Assembly (NCBI RefSeq): GCF_039542225.1
Contig: NZ_BAABHS010000007.1
Span: 124,001-188,000, forward strand
Source of the DNA: Yinghuangia aomiensis
GTDB taxonomy: Bacteria > Actinomycetota > Actinomycetes > Streptomycetales > Streptomycetaceae
Direction: 5' to 3'
Length of the DNA stretch: 64,000 nt
In this document: in pieces, positions 17,941 to 27,147 of the stretch
Numbering within the stretch: the first letter of the stretch is position 1
Layout of the letters: each line of letters opens with the position of its first letter
The notes under the pieces: generated by a model
The model's input: the letters and a program-made list of their open reading frames with translations, nothing else
Told to the model about the DNA's origin: nothing
Databases searched by the model: none
Program-made: the position numbers and the translations under genes

Positions 17941-19305
17941 CTATTTGGCCGGGGCCGGGAAACCGACGCGGACGATCAGCCCGCCCTCCTCGCGCGCCTC
18001 CGCCTCGATCCAGCCGCCGTGCGCGCGCGCCACCGAGCGCACGATGGACAGGCCGAGGCCGACGCCCTTGTCGGACTCGGTGCGGTCGCCGCGCAGCCGC
18101 CGGAACGGCTCGAACAGCGACTCGACGTTCTCCGGCGGCACCGCGGGGCCGCTGTTCGCCACGGTGAGCAGCGCGGTGCCGTCGACCGTGGACGTGGACA
18201 TCTCGACCCAGCCGCCCGGCGTGTTGTAGCGGACGGCGTTCTGCGCGAGGTTCAGCGCGACGCGTTCGAGGAGCACGAGGTTGCCGGACACCCAGGCGGG
18301 TTCGAAATCGCCGCGCAGTTCGACGTCGCGGTCGCCCGCTTCGCCGGCGAGCTGTTCGATGGTGCGTCCGGCGACCTCGGAGAGGTCGACGGGCTTGGGG
18401 TCGGTCAGTTCGTTCTCGCTGCGGGCGAGCAGCAGCAGGCCCTCGATGAGGCGCTCGCTGCGCTCGTTGGTGGTGAGCAGCTTGTCGCCGAGCTCGCGCA
18501 GCTGGGGCGGCACTTCGGGGTCGCCGAGAGCCACCTCCAGCAGGGTGCGGTTGATGGCGAGCGGGGTGCGCAGTTCGTGGGAGGCGTTGGCGACGAACTT
18601 GCGCTGCGAGTCGAACGCCCGGTCGAGGCGTTCCAGCATCTCGTCGAACGTGTCCGCGAGTTCCTTGAGTTCGTCGTCGGGGCCGTCCAGGTCGATGCGC
18701 CGGTGCAGCCCGGAGCCGCCGCTGCCGGCGACCGCGCGCGCGGCGGCGGTGATGCGGCCGAGGGGGCTCAGCACACGGCCTGCCATGACGTAGCCGAAGC
18801 CGAACGCGATGACGGACAGCAGCACGAGCGCCAGCAGCGACTGCTGGAGCAGCGAGTGCAGCACCAGGTCGCGCTGGTTGCCCTGGCGGGCCTCCAGCAT
18901 GCGGTTGAACGCGTCGGGCGAGATCACCTGGCCGGCCGCGTCGCGGATCACCACGTCGCTGTTGAACCGGATGTCCGGCGGCTTCTGGTCGGACAGGTTC
19001 TGCCCGACCAGCAGGTAGACGCTGCCCAGCAGCAGCACGCCCGCGATCAGGAACATGCCGCCGTACAGCGCGGTCAGGCGCATCCGGATGGAAGGCCGCA
19101 GCCAGTCCGGGGCGTAGCTGAGCCGCGAGTGGTAGGTACCGCCGTCGCCCGGGTCGAGGCCCAGCACGAGCTTGCGGGCGCTGGGCTCCTTGGCGGGCTT
19201 GGGCGGCGCGCCGGGACGCGGCGGGCGGCTGGGACGGGGCGGGTGCTGCGGGCGCAGCGGCGCCGCCCCCGAGGACGGGGGCTTGGCCTGGGGTTTGTCG
19301 TTCAC
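17941..19305 (-). CDS. cutS: CutS-like sensor histidine kinase
   Basis: A 454-aa kinase translated from a GTGA overlap with its regulator. Pro-rich cytoplasmic head (1-45); membrane helix 1 about 75-100 (ALYGGMFLIAGVLLLGSVYL); a short outside loop about 101-150; helix 2 about 152-178; HAMP about 175-228; phospho-acceptor His243 in ASHELRTPLAINRTLLEV; N-box LNLAQNAVRYN; G-boxes GVGLGLSIVRS. It closely resembles Streptomyces CutS, as does its place next to cutR. Unusually, the whole protein has no cysteine, so a sensor-loop cysteine pair as I recall for Streptomyces CutS is absent. Confidence 0.8.
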   Translation of the reverse strand: MNDKPQAKPPSSGAAPLRPQHPPRPSRPPRPGAPPKPAKEPSARKLVLGLDPGDGGTYHSRLSYAPDWLRPSIRMRLTALYGGMFLIAGVLLLGSVYLLVGQNLSDQKPPDIRFNSDVVIRDAAGQVISPDAFNRMLEARQGNQRDLVLHSLLQQSLLALVLLSVIAFGFGYVMAGRVLSPLGRITAAARAVAGSGGSGLHRRIDLDGPDDELKELADTFDEMLERLDRAFDSQRKFVANASHELRTPLAINRTLLEVALGDPEVPPQLRELGDKLLTTNERSERLIEGLLLLARSENELTDPKPVDLSEVAGRTIEQLAGEAGDRDVELRGDFEPAWVSGNLVLLERVALNLAQNAVRYNTPGGWVEMSTSTVDGTALLTVANSGPAVPPENVESLFEPFRRLRGDRTESDKGVGLGLSIVRSVARAHGGWIEAEAREEGGLIVRVGFPAPAK

Positions 19306-19967
19306 GCCTCGTCGCCGATGCGGTATCCGGCCCCCGGAACGGTCATGATCACGGCGGGTTCGCCGAGTTTGCGGCGCAGCGTCATGACCGTGACGCGCAC
19401 CACGTTGGTGAACGGATCGGTGTTCTCGTCCCACGCCTTCTCGAGCATCTGCTCGGCGGACACCACCGAGCCGTCCGCGCGCATGAGCACTTCGAGGACG
19501 GCGAACTCCTTCGGCGACAGGTGCACCGGGCTCCCGTTGCGCGCGACCTCGCGGCGGTTGGGGTCGAGCCGGATCCCGGCCCGCTCCAGCACCGGCGGCA
19601 GCGCGGTGACCGCACGGCGGCCCAACGCCCGCACCCGGGCGATGAGTTCGCTGAACGCGAAGGGCTTGGGGAGGTAGTCGTCGGCGCCCAGCTCCAGACC
19701 TTCGACCCGGTCGCTGACGTCGGCGGACGCGGTCAGCATGAGGATGCGCGTGGGCAGGCCGGTGTCGATGACCGCCCGGCACACGTCGTCGCCGTGCACG
19801 AGCGGCAGGTCGCGGTCGAGCACCACCACGTCGTAGTCGTTGACGGCGACCCGCTCCAGGGCGGCCTCGCCGTCGTACACGACGTCGACGGCCATCGCCT
19901 CGCGGCGCAGCCCCGTCGCGACCGCGTCCGCCAGCAACTGCTCGTCTTCGACGACGAGAACCCGCAC
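19302..19967 (-). CDS. cutR: CutR-like OmpR-family response regulator
   Basis: A 221-aa regulator. Receiver domain with acidic pair VVEDEQ, phospho-acceptor Asp51 in VVVLDRDLPLVHG, Thr in MLTASADV and Lys in LPKPFAFSELIARV; winged-helix DNA-binding domain about 125-221 with LSPKEFAVLEVLMRADG and VTVMTLRRKLG. The GTG start overlaps nothing upstream; the kinase gene follows with a 4-nt overlap. In Streptomyces, CutR/CutS was first linked to copper handling and antibiotic control and later to secreted-protein quality. Name given by similarity and neighbourhood. Confidence 0.82.
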   Translation of the reverse strand: MRVLVVEDEQLLADAVATGLRREAMAVDVVYDGEAALERVAVNDYDVVVLDRDLPLVHGDDVCRAVIDTGLPTRILMLTASADVSDRVEGLELGADDYLPKPFAFSELIARVRALGRRAVTALPPVLERAGIRLDPNRREVARNGSPVHLSPKEFAVLEVLMRADGSVVSAEQMLEKAWDENTDPFTNVVRVTVMTLRRKLGEPAVIMTVPGAGYRIGDEA

Positions 19968-20309
19968 CGCTGATGTCCTTCCGCACGAACCACTGTCGAA
20001 CCCGCATGCAGCACCGCTGCAAACGCTTGGACCGTCGGGCGCCGTCCGCGGCCGGACTGCCCGCCCTGCCTCGAGGGACGGCGCCGACGGTGACTCCATC
20101 TTGCCCCGGCCGCCGGTAAAGCGTCGGTAAGCGCACCTCCGACGGCGCCCCGGGTCCGGATTGCCGATTTCGCTGCGGTACCTTCCGTAATGATCCGCCC
20201 ATCGGTGCGACAAGTGTCACACTGCCAAGTGGCGTCGCGGTTTTCGCGGCCGATCTCGAGGGGTAGGACAACCCAAACCGGCGACCATTCGAGTCACTTG
20301 GGGCCCCTC

Positions 20310-20483
20310 ATGGACGAGTTCACCGCTGACGTGCTGCGTCGCATACGCGAAACCGAACAGACCCTCAAGCAGGCCTTCGACACGGGGGACGACTTCCTCG
20401 TGGAGGTTCAGCAGGAGGAGCTGCAAGACCTGGTACGCATGGCTTCGGACCATGGCGTACAAGTACTGCCCGAACGCGCCTGA
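20310..20483 (+). CDS. 57-aa conserved actinomycete protein
   Basis: A small acidic protein that starts MDEFTADVLRRIRETEQTLK and continues with a second helical stretch rich in Glu, Gln and Leu (DDFLVEVQQEELQDLVRMAS). It is likely a short helical hairpin, with no membrane segment or cysteine. I recall near-identical proteins beside cutRS in other Streptomyces, which is why I accept this short frame. Function unknown. A terminator follows about 90 nt downstream. Confidence 0.82.
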   Translation: MDEFTADVLRRIRETEQTLKQAFDTGDDFLVEVQQEELQDLVRMASDHGVQVLPERA

Positions 20484-20570
20484 CACCGCGACCACGGCGA
20501 CCCTGGGGGCGGGGCCGGAGCGCAACGGACAGTCGACACGGCACAGACGGCACACACGGCAGACCACAGG

Positions 20571-20610
20571 ACCCCCGACCGGCGCGCGGCGCATCGGCCG
20601 GGGGTTTCTT
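20571..20610 (+). terminator. Rho-independent terminator after the 57-aa gene
   Basis: Stem ACCCCCGACCG (20571-20581) / CGGCCGGGGGT (20595-20605) with one mismatch, followed by TTCTT, a recognisable T-tract on the plus strand. Confidence 0.8.
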
Positions 20611-20685
20611 GCGTCTCCGAACAGCTCGGACCCGGCTCCAGTGCGGCGGATGCGGAGCCGGCGGGCCGGGCGCGGAGCCTCCGGG

Positions 20686-21486
20686 TCAGGCGCCCAGCCG
20701 CTCCAGCACCGCGACCAGTTCGCCGTGCAGCGTCGCCGCCGCCGCGACCACCACGTTGCTGCCGTCGTCCTCGGCGCGGATCTGCGCCACCTCCGCACCC
20801 GCCTCGCTCGCGATGACCGCGCCCGCGGCCAGGTCCCACGGGTTCAGGCCGCGCTCGTAGTACGCGTTCACCCACCCGCACGCCACCGCGCACAGGTCCG
20901 CCGCCGCCGAACCGAACCGGCGGATGTCCCGGATGCCGGGCAGCAGTTCCGCCACCACGGCGGCCTGCCGGGTGCGCCGTTCGGCCGTGTAGCCGAACCC
21001 GGTCGCCACCAGCGCCCGGTCCAGCGGCACCGGCGCAGCGGCCCGGATCGGCGCCCCGTTGCGGAATGCACCGCCACCGCGCACCGCGTGGAACGTCTCG
21101 CCGAACGTGGGCACCTCGACCACGCCGACGATCCCGCCGTGCTCGTCCTCGGCCGCGATCGACACGCACCAGCCGGGCAGCCCGTACAGGTAGTTGACCG
21201 TGCCGTCGATCGGGTCGATCACCCACCGCACGCCGCTCTCACCGGCTTCCCCCGCGCCCTCCTCGCCGAGGAAGCCGTCGTGCGGCCGGCGGGCGCGCAG
21301 GAACTCGACGATCAGTTTCTCGGCGCGGGTGTCCATTTCGGTGACGACGTCGGTCGGGCTGCTCTTGGTCGCCGCGACACCGAGGTCCGCGGGCCGGTCG
21401 ACGGTGAGCATCCCCCCGGCGAGCCGGGCGGCTTCCAGCGCAAGTTCGAGCAGGTCGGCGGTGTCGCCGTGGATGTTCGTGGTCAC
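20686..21486 (-). CDS. Inositol monophosphatase family protein
   Basis: A 266-aa Mg-dependent phosphatase. Metal-site motifs in order: Glu in TDVVTEMD, GEEG, the signature DPIDGTVNYLYGLP, and the distal NPWDLAAGAVIASEAGAEV. The family dephosphorylates inositol-1-phosphate (or fructose bisphosphate, histidinol phosphate or PAP in relatives). In actinomycetes the likely roles are inositol supply for mycothiol and phosphatidylinositol. The ATG is followed by TTNIHGDTADLLELALEAA. The gene lies 89 bp downstream of cpfC on the same strand. Confidence 0.9.
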   Translation of the reverse strand: MTTNIHGDTADLLELALEAARLAGGMLTVDRPADLGVAATKSSPTDVVTEMDTRAEKLIVEFLRARRPHDGFLGEEGAGEAGESGVRWVIDPIDGTVNYLYGLPGWCVSIAAEDEHGGIVGVVEVPTFGETFHAVRGGGAFRNGAPIRAAAPVPLDRALVATGFGYTAERRTRQAAVVAELLPGIRDIRRFGSAAADLCAVACGWVNAYYERGLNPWDLAAGAVIASEAGAEVAQIRAEDDGSNVVVAAAATLHGELVAVLERLGA

Positions 21487-21575
21487 CCGGCCATCCTGTC
21501 AGCCGCCCCGGAGACCCGCGCGACAGGCCGGGCGGGCCTCCGCTCGGGGTGGCGTCGGCCCGGCCGCCGCCGGGA

Positions 21576-22688
21576 TTACGACGACAGCGGCGGCACAGCC
21601 TCCAAGGCCGCGCCGCGCAGACCCGCGCCGCGGCCGCGCGGGTCGGGGCAGCAGCCGAGCGGGCACACGTCGTGGCTCGGGCCCAGCGCCCCCAGCACGC
21701 GGCGGTCCGGCGACTCGCCGCGCAGTGCGGCCGCGCGCTCCAGCACCAGGTCGCGCACCGCGGCGGCGAACCGGGGGTCCGCGCCGGTCGTCGCGGCCCG
21801 CGCCACCGGAAGGCCGAGCGTCGCGGCGGTCTCGGCGGCCTGCACGTCCAGGTCGTAGACGACCTCCATGTGGTCCGACACGAACCCGATCGGCACGAGC
21901 ACCGCGGCGGGCACCCCGTCGGCCTTGAGCCGTGCCAGGTGGTCGTTGACGTCCGGCTCGAGCCACGGCAAGTGCGGCGGGCCGCTGCGGCTCTGGTAGA
22001 CGAGGTCCCACGCGTGCTCCCGGCCGAGCGCACGCGCGACGCCTTCGGCGACCAGCCGCGCGGTCTCGCGGTGCTGGGCGACGTACGCGCCGCCCTCCGG
22101 CCCCGCGGTCTCCGCCGTCGCGACCGGGATCGAGTGCGTGGTCATCACCAGCCGCGCGTCCGCCCGCACCCCCGCGGGCAGGTCGTCGAACGCGGCCACC
22201 GTGTGGTCGACCAGGGGTTCGACGAAGCCGGGATGGTTGTAGTAATGCCGCAGCTTGTCCAGCACCGGCGCCTCCGCACCGGTTTCGGCCCGCGCGGCCA
22301 GCAGGTTCTCGTGGTACTGCCCGCAGCCCGAGTACGAGGCGTACGCGCTGGTCACCAGGACCGCCGCGCGCCGCACCCCGTCGTCGGCCATCCGCCGGAG
22401 CGTGTCGCCGAGGTACGGCTGCCAGTTGCGGTTCCCCCAGTACACGGGCAGCCCGACCCCGGCGTCGGCGAAGTCCTTCTCGATCGCCGCGATCAGCTCC
22501 CGGTTCTGCCCGTTGATCGGGCTGACCCCACCGAACAACCGGTAATGCGCACCCGCCTCGGCCAGCCGCTCGGGCGGCACACCGCGCCCGCGGGTCACGT
22601 TCCGCAGGAACGGGATCACGTCGTCCGGGCCCTCGGGGCCGCCGAACGAGAGCAGGAGAAGGGCGTCGAAGGGCGCTGCGGAGTGCAT
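21576..22688 (-). CDS. cpfC: Coproporphyrin III ferrochelatase (coproheme synthase)
   Basis: A 370-aa class of ferrochelatase found in Gram-positives. N-terminal ALLLLSFGGPEGPDDVIPFL, substrate-pocket region GVSPINGQNRELIAAIE, Fe-site His in VMTTHSIPVA and the conserved Glu in WLEPDVNDHLARL. Cysteines in SGCGQYHEN and the C-terminal CPLGCC are placed as expected for the [2Fe-2S] cluster of actinobacterial enzymes. It inserts iron into coproporphyrin III, which is then made into heme b by ChdC. The ATG start matches the family. Confidence 0.93.
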   Translation of the reverse strand: MHSAAPFDALLLLSFGGPEGPDDVIPFLRNVTRGRGVPPERLAEAGAHYRLFGGVSPINGQNRELIAAIEKDFADAGVGLPVYWGNRNWQPYLGDTLRRMADDGVRRAAVLVTSAYASYSGCGQYHENLLAARAETGAEAPVLDKLRHYYNHPGFVEPLVDHTVAAFDDLPAGVRADARLVMTTHSIPVATAETAGPEGGAYVAQHRETARLVAEGVARALGREHAWDLVYQSRSGPPHLPWLEPDVNDHLARLKADGVPAAVLVPIGFVSDHMEVVYDLDVQAAETAATLGLPVARAATTGADPRFAAAVRDLVLERAAALRGESPDRRVLGALGPSHDVCPLGCCPDPRGRGAGLRGAALEAVPPLSS

Positions 22689-22898
22689 GGGTCAGATCCT
22701 CGCACCTGCCGGGCGGCGTCCACGGCCCGCACGGCCCGCGGCACGCCGCGCGCCGGGAGACGGCCCGGACCCTGCCGCACCGCCGGGCCTTCCCGCACAT
22801 GGTGACCGGCGGGTAATGTCCGGACATCCCACCGCCGGGGGCTCCCGCCGCACCCATGTCCGCGGCCGCCGGGCCGCCTCCGCTTCCTGGAGGACCTC

Positions 22899-24209
22899 TT
22901 GAGCAGCACGCCGCCCCTGCCCTGGAAGAACTGGGCCGGGAACCAGACCGCCCATCCCCGGCGCGTGGTCACCCCGCGCTCGCCCGAGGAGGTCTCGGCG
23001 GCGGTGCGCCGCGCGGCGTCCGAGGGCATGCGGGTCAAGGCGGTCGGGGCCGGGCACTCGTTCACCTCGGTGGCGGTCACGGACGGCGTGCAGATACGGC
23101 CCGAGGGCCTCACCGAGATCCGGGGCGTGGACGCCGAGGCGGGCACCGTCACGGTCGGCTCCGGCATGCGCCTGGAGCGCTTCAACGACGTGCTCGCCGG
23201 GCACGGCCTCGCGCTCACCAACATGGGCGACATCGCGGTGCAGAGCCTGGCCGGCGCGACCGGCACCGGCACACACGGCACCGGCCGCGCGTCGGGCGCC
23301 TTGTCCGGGCAGATCCGGGGCCTCGAAATGGTGCTCGCCGACGGCGAGATCGTCACCTGCTCGGCCACCGAGAACGCCGAACTGTTCGCGGGCGCCCGGG
23401 TCGGCCTCGGCGCCCTCGGCATCGTCACGGCGCTCACCTTCGCCGTCGAACCGGCGTTCCTCCTCGAAGCCCGCGAGGAGCCGATGACGCTCGACGCGGT
23501 CCTCGGCGGCTTCGACGAGCTGTGCGCGGACAACGACCACTTCGAGTTCTACTGGTTCCCGCACACCGACAGCTGCAACGTCAAGCGCAACAACCGCACC
23601 GAAGGCCCGGCCAAGCCGCTGTCCAAGGCCCGGTTCCTGCTCGACGACGAAATCCTGTCCAACGGCGTCTTCGGCCTCGCCTGCCGGCTCGGCAAGGCCG
23701 CACCGAAGGCGATCCCGACGATCGCCAAGCTGTCCAGCAAGGCCCTGTCCGCGCGCACCTACACGGACGCGTCGTACAAGGTCTTCACCAGCCCGCGCCG
23801 CGTCCGGTTCGTCGAAATGGAGTACGCGATCCCGCGCGAGGCCCTCACCTCCGCACTGCGCGAGGTCCACAAGCTCGTCGCCGACGGCGACGACAAGGTG
23901 TCGTTCCCGGTCGAGGTCCGCATCGCACCGGGCGACGACATGTGGCTGTCGACCGCGAGCGAGCGCGACAGCGCGTACATCGCCGTGCACATGTACCGCG
24001 GCACCGCGCACGAGCGGTACTTCACCGCCGTCGAGCGCATCATGACCGCGCACCAAGGGCGTCCGCACTGGGGCAAGCTGCACACCCGCGACGCGGAGTA
24101 CTTCGCCGACGTGTACCCGCACTTCGCGGACTTCCGCACGCTGCGCGACCGCGTCGACCCCGAACGCCGGTTCGGCAACGCCTACTTGCGGCGTGTGCTG
24201 GGCGAATAA
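22899..24209 (+). CDS. D-arabinono-1,4-lactone oxidase family flavoprotein
   Basis: A 436-aa VAO-family oxidoreductase with a TTG start and GGAGG 9 nt upstream. The FAD-binding PCMH domain (about 12-180) includes VKAVGAGHSFTSVAV and the GTHGTGRA loop. The C-terminal ALO domain (about 185-436) ends with the diagnostic HWGKLHTRDAEYF and VDPERRFGNAYLRRVLG. It likely oxidises aldonolactones or alditols. Single gene, divergent from cpfC across a 210-bp spacer. Confidence 0.92.
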   Translation: MSSTPPLPWKNWAGNQTAHPRRVVTPRSPEEVSAAVRRAASEGMRVKAVGAGHSFTSVAVTDGVQIRPEGLTEIRGVDAEAGTVTVGSGMRLERFNDVLAGHGLALTNMGDIAVQSLAGATGTGTHGTGRASGALSGQIRGLEMVLADGEIVTCSATENAELFAGARVGLGALGIVTALTFAVEPAFLLEAREEPMTLDAVLGGFDELCADNDHFEFYWFPHTDSCNVKRNNRTEGPAKPLSKARFLLDDEILSNGVFGLACRLGKAAPKAIPTIAKLSSKALSARTYTDASYKVFTSPRRVRFVEMEYAIPREALTSALREVHKLVADGDDKVSFPVEVRIAPGDDMWLSTASERDSAYIAVHMYRGTAHERYFTAVERIMTAHQGRPHWGKLHTRDAEYFADVYPHFADFRTLRDRVDPERRFGNAYLRRVLGE

Positions 24210-24304
24210 CCGAAAAAAGGCGACGGGCGCGGCGTGAGATTCCCCACCCCACGCCCGTTCCCGTATCCGCCGTATGCCGTACTCGGAATGCGGTGTCGCC
24301 TCGG

Positions 24305-25204
24305 TCAGGGCACCGTCACCGCGTCCCCGGCAGGCGGGACCTGCTGGTCCTGGCCGCCCTGCGCGGGCGGTGTGGCGCCGCCGGTCCCCGCGCCGCCGGC
24401 CGGCGGGGTCGTCGGCTTGTCGGCCGGCGGTTCGGTCGGCGTGGAGGTGGGCTTCTCCGTCGCGGTCGGCGTGGGCGTCGCGGTCGGCGACGTCCCCGCG
24501 CCGCCGCCGTCGGACTGCTTGCCGTCGCTGCCGTCCGTGCCGTCGGTCGTGCCGGGCGACGGGGCGCGGTCCCCGGCGGAGCCGCCCGTGCCGGAGTCCG
24601 TGGTGGCCGGCGCGGTGGGCTGCTTGTCGGGGGTGGACTTGTGCCCGCCGCCCCCGCCGATCTCGCTGATCGTGGGCCGGTCGCCGCCGTTCCCGAACAA
24701 GCTCGCGAACGACTTCCCCATGCCCAGTTCGGTGACCGTGATCGCGGCCATCGCGATGGCGAACACCGCGACCGCACCGACCACCGAGCGCACCAACCAC
24801 GTTCTGTTGCGCGGCCGTTCGCGGCCCCGGGAGCCGCCGGACGCGGCTGTCCCGGGCAGCGCCGGCAGCGGTTCGGCCGCCGCCCCCTGCCCCGGGTCGA
24901 ACACCGGCATCACCCGGGTGGCGTCCTCCGACCCCGGCGCCGCCGGTACCGCGGGCCGGCGCGGGTGCGTGGCCATCTGGGAGCGTACGTCCCGCAGTTG
25001 GTCGCCGGTGCGGCGGAACATGTGGACGTACACGGCACTGCCCACGGTCGCGCACACGCTCGCGATGGCGGCGCCGATCATGGTCCCCGCGGCCCCGAGA
25101 CTGGAGAGCAGGAAAGCCGAGGAAACGGCCGCCAAGGCGCTTGCCACGACCTGCGTACCGTTCAGTTCGATCCGCCGGCGCTCCTCGCCGGGCCTTTCCT
25201 GCAT
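24305..25204 (-). CDS. Membrane protein with Pro/Thr-rich extracellular tail
   Basis: A 299-aa protein that starts MQERPGEERRRIELNGTQVV with GGAGAG upstream. Two hydrophobic segments near the N-terminus (about 20-55, ASALAAVSSAFLLSSLGAAG and onward), a cytoplasmic loop, another segment (about 138-160, VVGAVAVFAIAMAAITVTEL), then about 125 residues of Gly/Thr/Pro/Ser/Asp-rich tail. The tail looks like an outer wall-spanning or glycosylated stalk. I do not recognise a family; similar unnamed proteins lie opposite sepH in Streptomyces. Confidence 0.75.
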   Translation of the reverse strand: MQERPGEERRRIELNGTQVVASALAAVSSAFLLSSLGAAGTMIGAAIASVCATVGSAVYVHMFRRTGDQLRDVRSQMATHPRRPAVPAAPGSEDATRVMPVFDPGQGAAAEPLPALPGTAASGGSRGRERPRNRTWLVRSVVGAVAVFAIAMAAITVTELGMGKSFASLFGNGGDRPTISEIGGGGGHKSTPDKQPTAPATTDSGTGGSAGDRAPSPGTTDGTDGSDGKQSDGGGAGTSPTATPTPTATEKPTSTPTEPPADKPTTPPAGGAGTGGATPPAQGGQDQQVPPAGDAVTVP

Positions 25205-25678
25205 CACTCTCCTAGGGCCCAACCCGGGCCAAATCATGACGTGCCGGGATTCTTCTCTTCTGTGGGACCCCCGGCGGCACCCCGGCCGTTCCGCTTTCGG
25301 TGATCTTGTGAGGAACCTCACCGGGCGCGGCCGAAATTTTTCGCCCGGATGTGGACGCGCCGTTACGGCGCGGTGCGGCCCGGGCGCGCGCCCGAATGGA
25401 GTACTGTTCACGCCAGGTTCCGGAAAGACCTGGGTAGAGGGGGGAAGCAACCGATCGTACGGGATCGGGAACCTGCAAATCGGACAAACGCCCCCGAGGG
25501 TCATTTCTCCGGAACCGGTACTCAAGGAGCCACCGCGACACAACGGCGCGACGGGTATGAAAATCCGACACGCCGGGACAAATCGGTCAGGTTGTGGCAC
25601 GCCGCCACTGGGCAAGTCACACTCGTAACGGGAGCAACGACGCAGGTGACGTCGGCAGGCACCACCCGGGAGGTCCCC
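25205..25678. other. Divergent intergenic region, probable long sepH leader
   Basis: No gene seen in 474 bp. Elements: GTGAGG-AA-CCTCAC (25308-25321); GGAGTACTGTTCACG near 25397-25411 with a -10-like TACTGT; an inverted repeat CCAGGT...ACCTGG just downstream; a short stem CCGATC/GATCGG near 25450-25470; and two copies of CAAATCGG about 100 nt apart. If TACTGT is the -10, the sepH leader is about 270 nt long. Confidence 0.4.
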
Positions 25679-26701
25679 ATGCCCGAACTGCGTGTCGTGG
25701 CCGTCAGCAACGACGGCACACGGCTGGTGCTGAAGGCTGCCGACGGAACCGAGTTCAGCCTGGCCATCGACGAGCGCCTGCGCGCCGCCGTACGCGGCGA
25801 CCGCGCCCGGCTCGGCCAGATCGAGATCGAAGTCGAAAGCCAGCTCCGGCCCCGCGACATCCAGGCGCGCATAAGGGCGGGTGCCACCGCGGAGGAAGTC
25901 GCGCAGCTGGCCGGCATCCCCGTCGACCGCGTGCGCCGCTTCGAAGGCCCGGTCCTCGCCGAACGCGCCTTCATGGCCGAGCGCGCCCGCAAGACACCGA
26001 TCCGCCGGCAGGGCGAAGCCGCCGGCCCGCTCCTCGGCGAGATCGTCACCGAACGCCTGCACCTGCGCGGCGCCGACTCCGAATCCGTCCAGTGGGACTC
26101 CTGGCGGCGCGACGACGGCAGCTGGGAAGTCCTGCTGCTGTACCGCGTCGACGGCGAGATGCACTCGGCCAGTTGGAGCTTCGACCCGCCCCGGCGCCTG
26201 GTCACCACCAACGACGACGAAGCCCGCTCGCTGGTCGGCGAACAGGGCGCCGAGACGCCGTTCCCGTTCCGGCCGCGCCTCGCGTCGCTGCCCCGCAACA
26301 CCGGCGACGACGCGATCACCAGCCTCCTCGACGCCGTCCCGGGCCTGCGCGGCGAATCCGCCGCCGCGGCTGCGGGGCCCCGCGAACCGGTGCGCATCGA
26401 CGTCCCGGCGATCGGCGGCGAACGCAGCCGGCCCGGCCCCGCGACGATCCCGGTCCCGGTGCCCGACGAGGACGAACCCGAAGCCCCCGCGGCGGCCGCC
26501 GCCGGGGGCGGCGCGCCGTCCGCCGCCGGATCCGCCTACGAGAACGTCCTCGTGCCCCGCGTCGTCGGCCCGCACCGCGACCGCCTCGTCGGCGCCACCG
26601 ACCGCCAGGCCGAAGCCGACGGCGTCCGCCCCGGCCGCCGCGCCACGGTGCCCAGCTGGGACGAGATCGTCTTTGGCAGCCGCCGCAAGAAGCGCGAATA
26701 G
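25679..26701 (+). CDS. sepH: SepH, septation protein (DUF3071)
   Basis: A 340-aa protein that starts MPELRVVAVSNDGTRLVLKA with GGGAGG upstream. The N-terminal DUF3071 domain (about 1-170) includes a helix-turn-helix (ATAEEVAQLAGIPVDRVRRF), then FMAERARKTPIRR and WDSWRRDDGSWEVLLLYRVD. The C-terminal half is a long, disordered Ala/Pro/Asp-rich linker that ends in a conserved tip, ATVPSWDEIVFGSRRKK. In Streptomyces SepH binds FtsZ and promotes its assembly during sporulation septation. Neighbourhood and motifs agree. Confidence 0.93.
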   Translation: MPELRVVAVSNDGTRLVLKAADGTEFSLAIDERLRAAVRGDRARLGQIEIEVESQLRPRDIQARIRAGATAEEVAQLAGIPVDRVRRFEGPVLAERAFMAERARKTPIRRQGEAAGPLLGEIVTERLHLRGADSESVQWDSWRRDDGSWEVLLLYRVDGEMHSASWSFDPPRRLVTTNDDEARSLVGEQGAETPFPFRPRLASLPRNTGDDAITSLLDAVPGLRGESAAAAAGPREPVRIDVPAIGGERSRPGPATIPVPVPDEDEPEAPAAAAAGGGAPSAAGSAYENVLVPRVVGPHRDRLVGATDRQAEADGVRPGRRATVPSWDEIVFGSRRKKRE

Positions 26702-26733
26702 GCCGTCCGGCCGGCACCCGGCCCGACCTGCGA

Positions 26734-26770
26734 CGAAGAGCCCGTCTCCGCACCGGAGGCGGGCTCTTCG
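26734..26770 (+). terminator. Terminator after sepH
   Basis: A 17-bp stem (26734-26750 with 26754-26770) containing one wobble pair and a 3-nt loop, 32 nt past the sepH stop. No T-run follows. Confidence 0.8.
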
Positions 26771-26966
26771 CCGTGCCCCGGACCGGCCGCCGCGGCGAAC
26801 GCGGACCCGGCCGCGGGTTGCCCGCACACCGGTCAAGGACACCCCACGGTTGCCCCCGATCGCCTTTATATCGCCCCCAATCCCCCGGATTACTTCCTGC
26901 CGGGGCGTCGGGGGCCCTACTGTGTCCGAGTCGGTTGCTCCGGTAGCGGCTCCGGGGACGGTGGAA

Positions 26967-27140
26967 ATGAGCGTGGGAACAACGGATCGGGTGGGCCAGC
27001 AGGACGAGCGCACACTGCTCGCCGAGGTACGGCTGCTCTTCGGCGCGGTCGACCCCTGGCTCGTCGAATTCATGCGGGCGGCGACCGCCCGCGGCTCCGC
27101 ATCCGCACCGCCCGGCCGGCGCACCCGCCGCACCCCGTGA
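26967..27140 (+). CDS. 57-aa ORF, N-terminal half of a split small-protein family
   Basis: ATG at 26967 after GGTGGAA. The peptide has a short helical core, RTLLAEVRLLFGAVDPWLVE, then a basic Ala/Pro/Arg tail. The LLAEVR-x8-DP pattern resembles the N-terminus of small proteins often encoded after ECF sigma genes in Streptomyces. In those, the same chain goes on to a beta-domain that here is a separate frame 7 nt downstream. The typical middle Trp-Arg segment is missing. Reality as a gene is moderately supported by coupling to the next ORF. Confidence 0.5.
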   Translation: MSVGTTDRVGQQDERTLLAEVRLLFGAVDPWLVEFMRAATARGSASAPPGRRTRRTP

Positions 27141-27147
27141 GGCCGCG

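Noticed and set aside
25430..25560. Riboswitch (ydaO/c-di-AMP type) before sepH
   Set aside because: Short stems are present, but the conserved sequence blocks of that riboswitch are missing.
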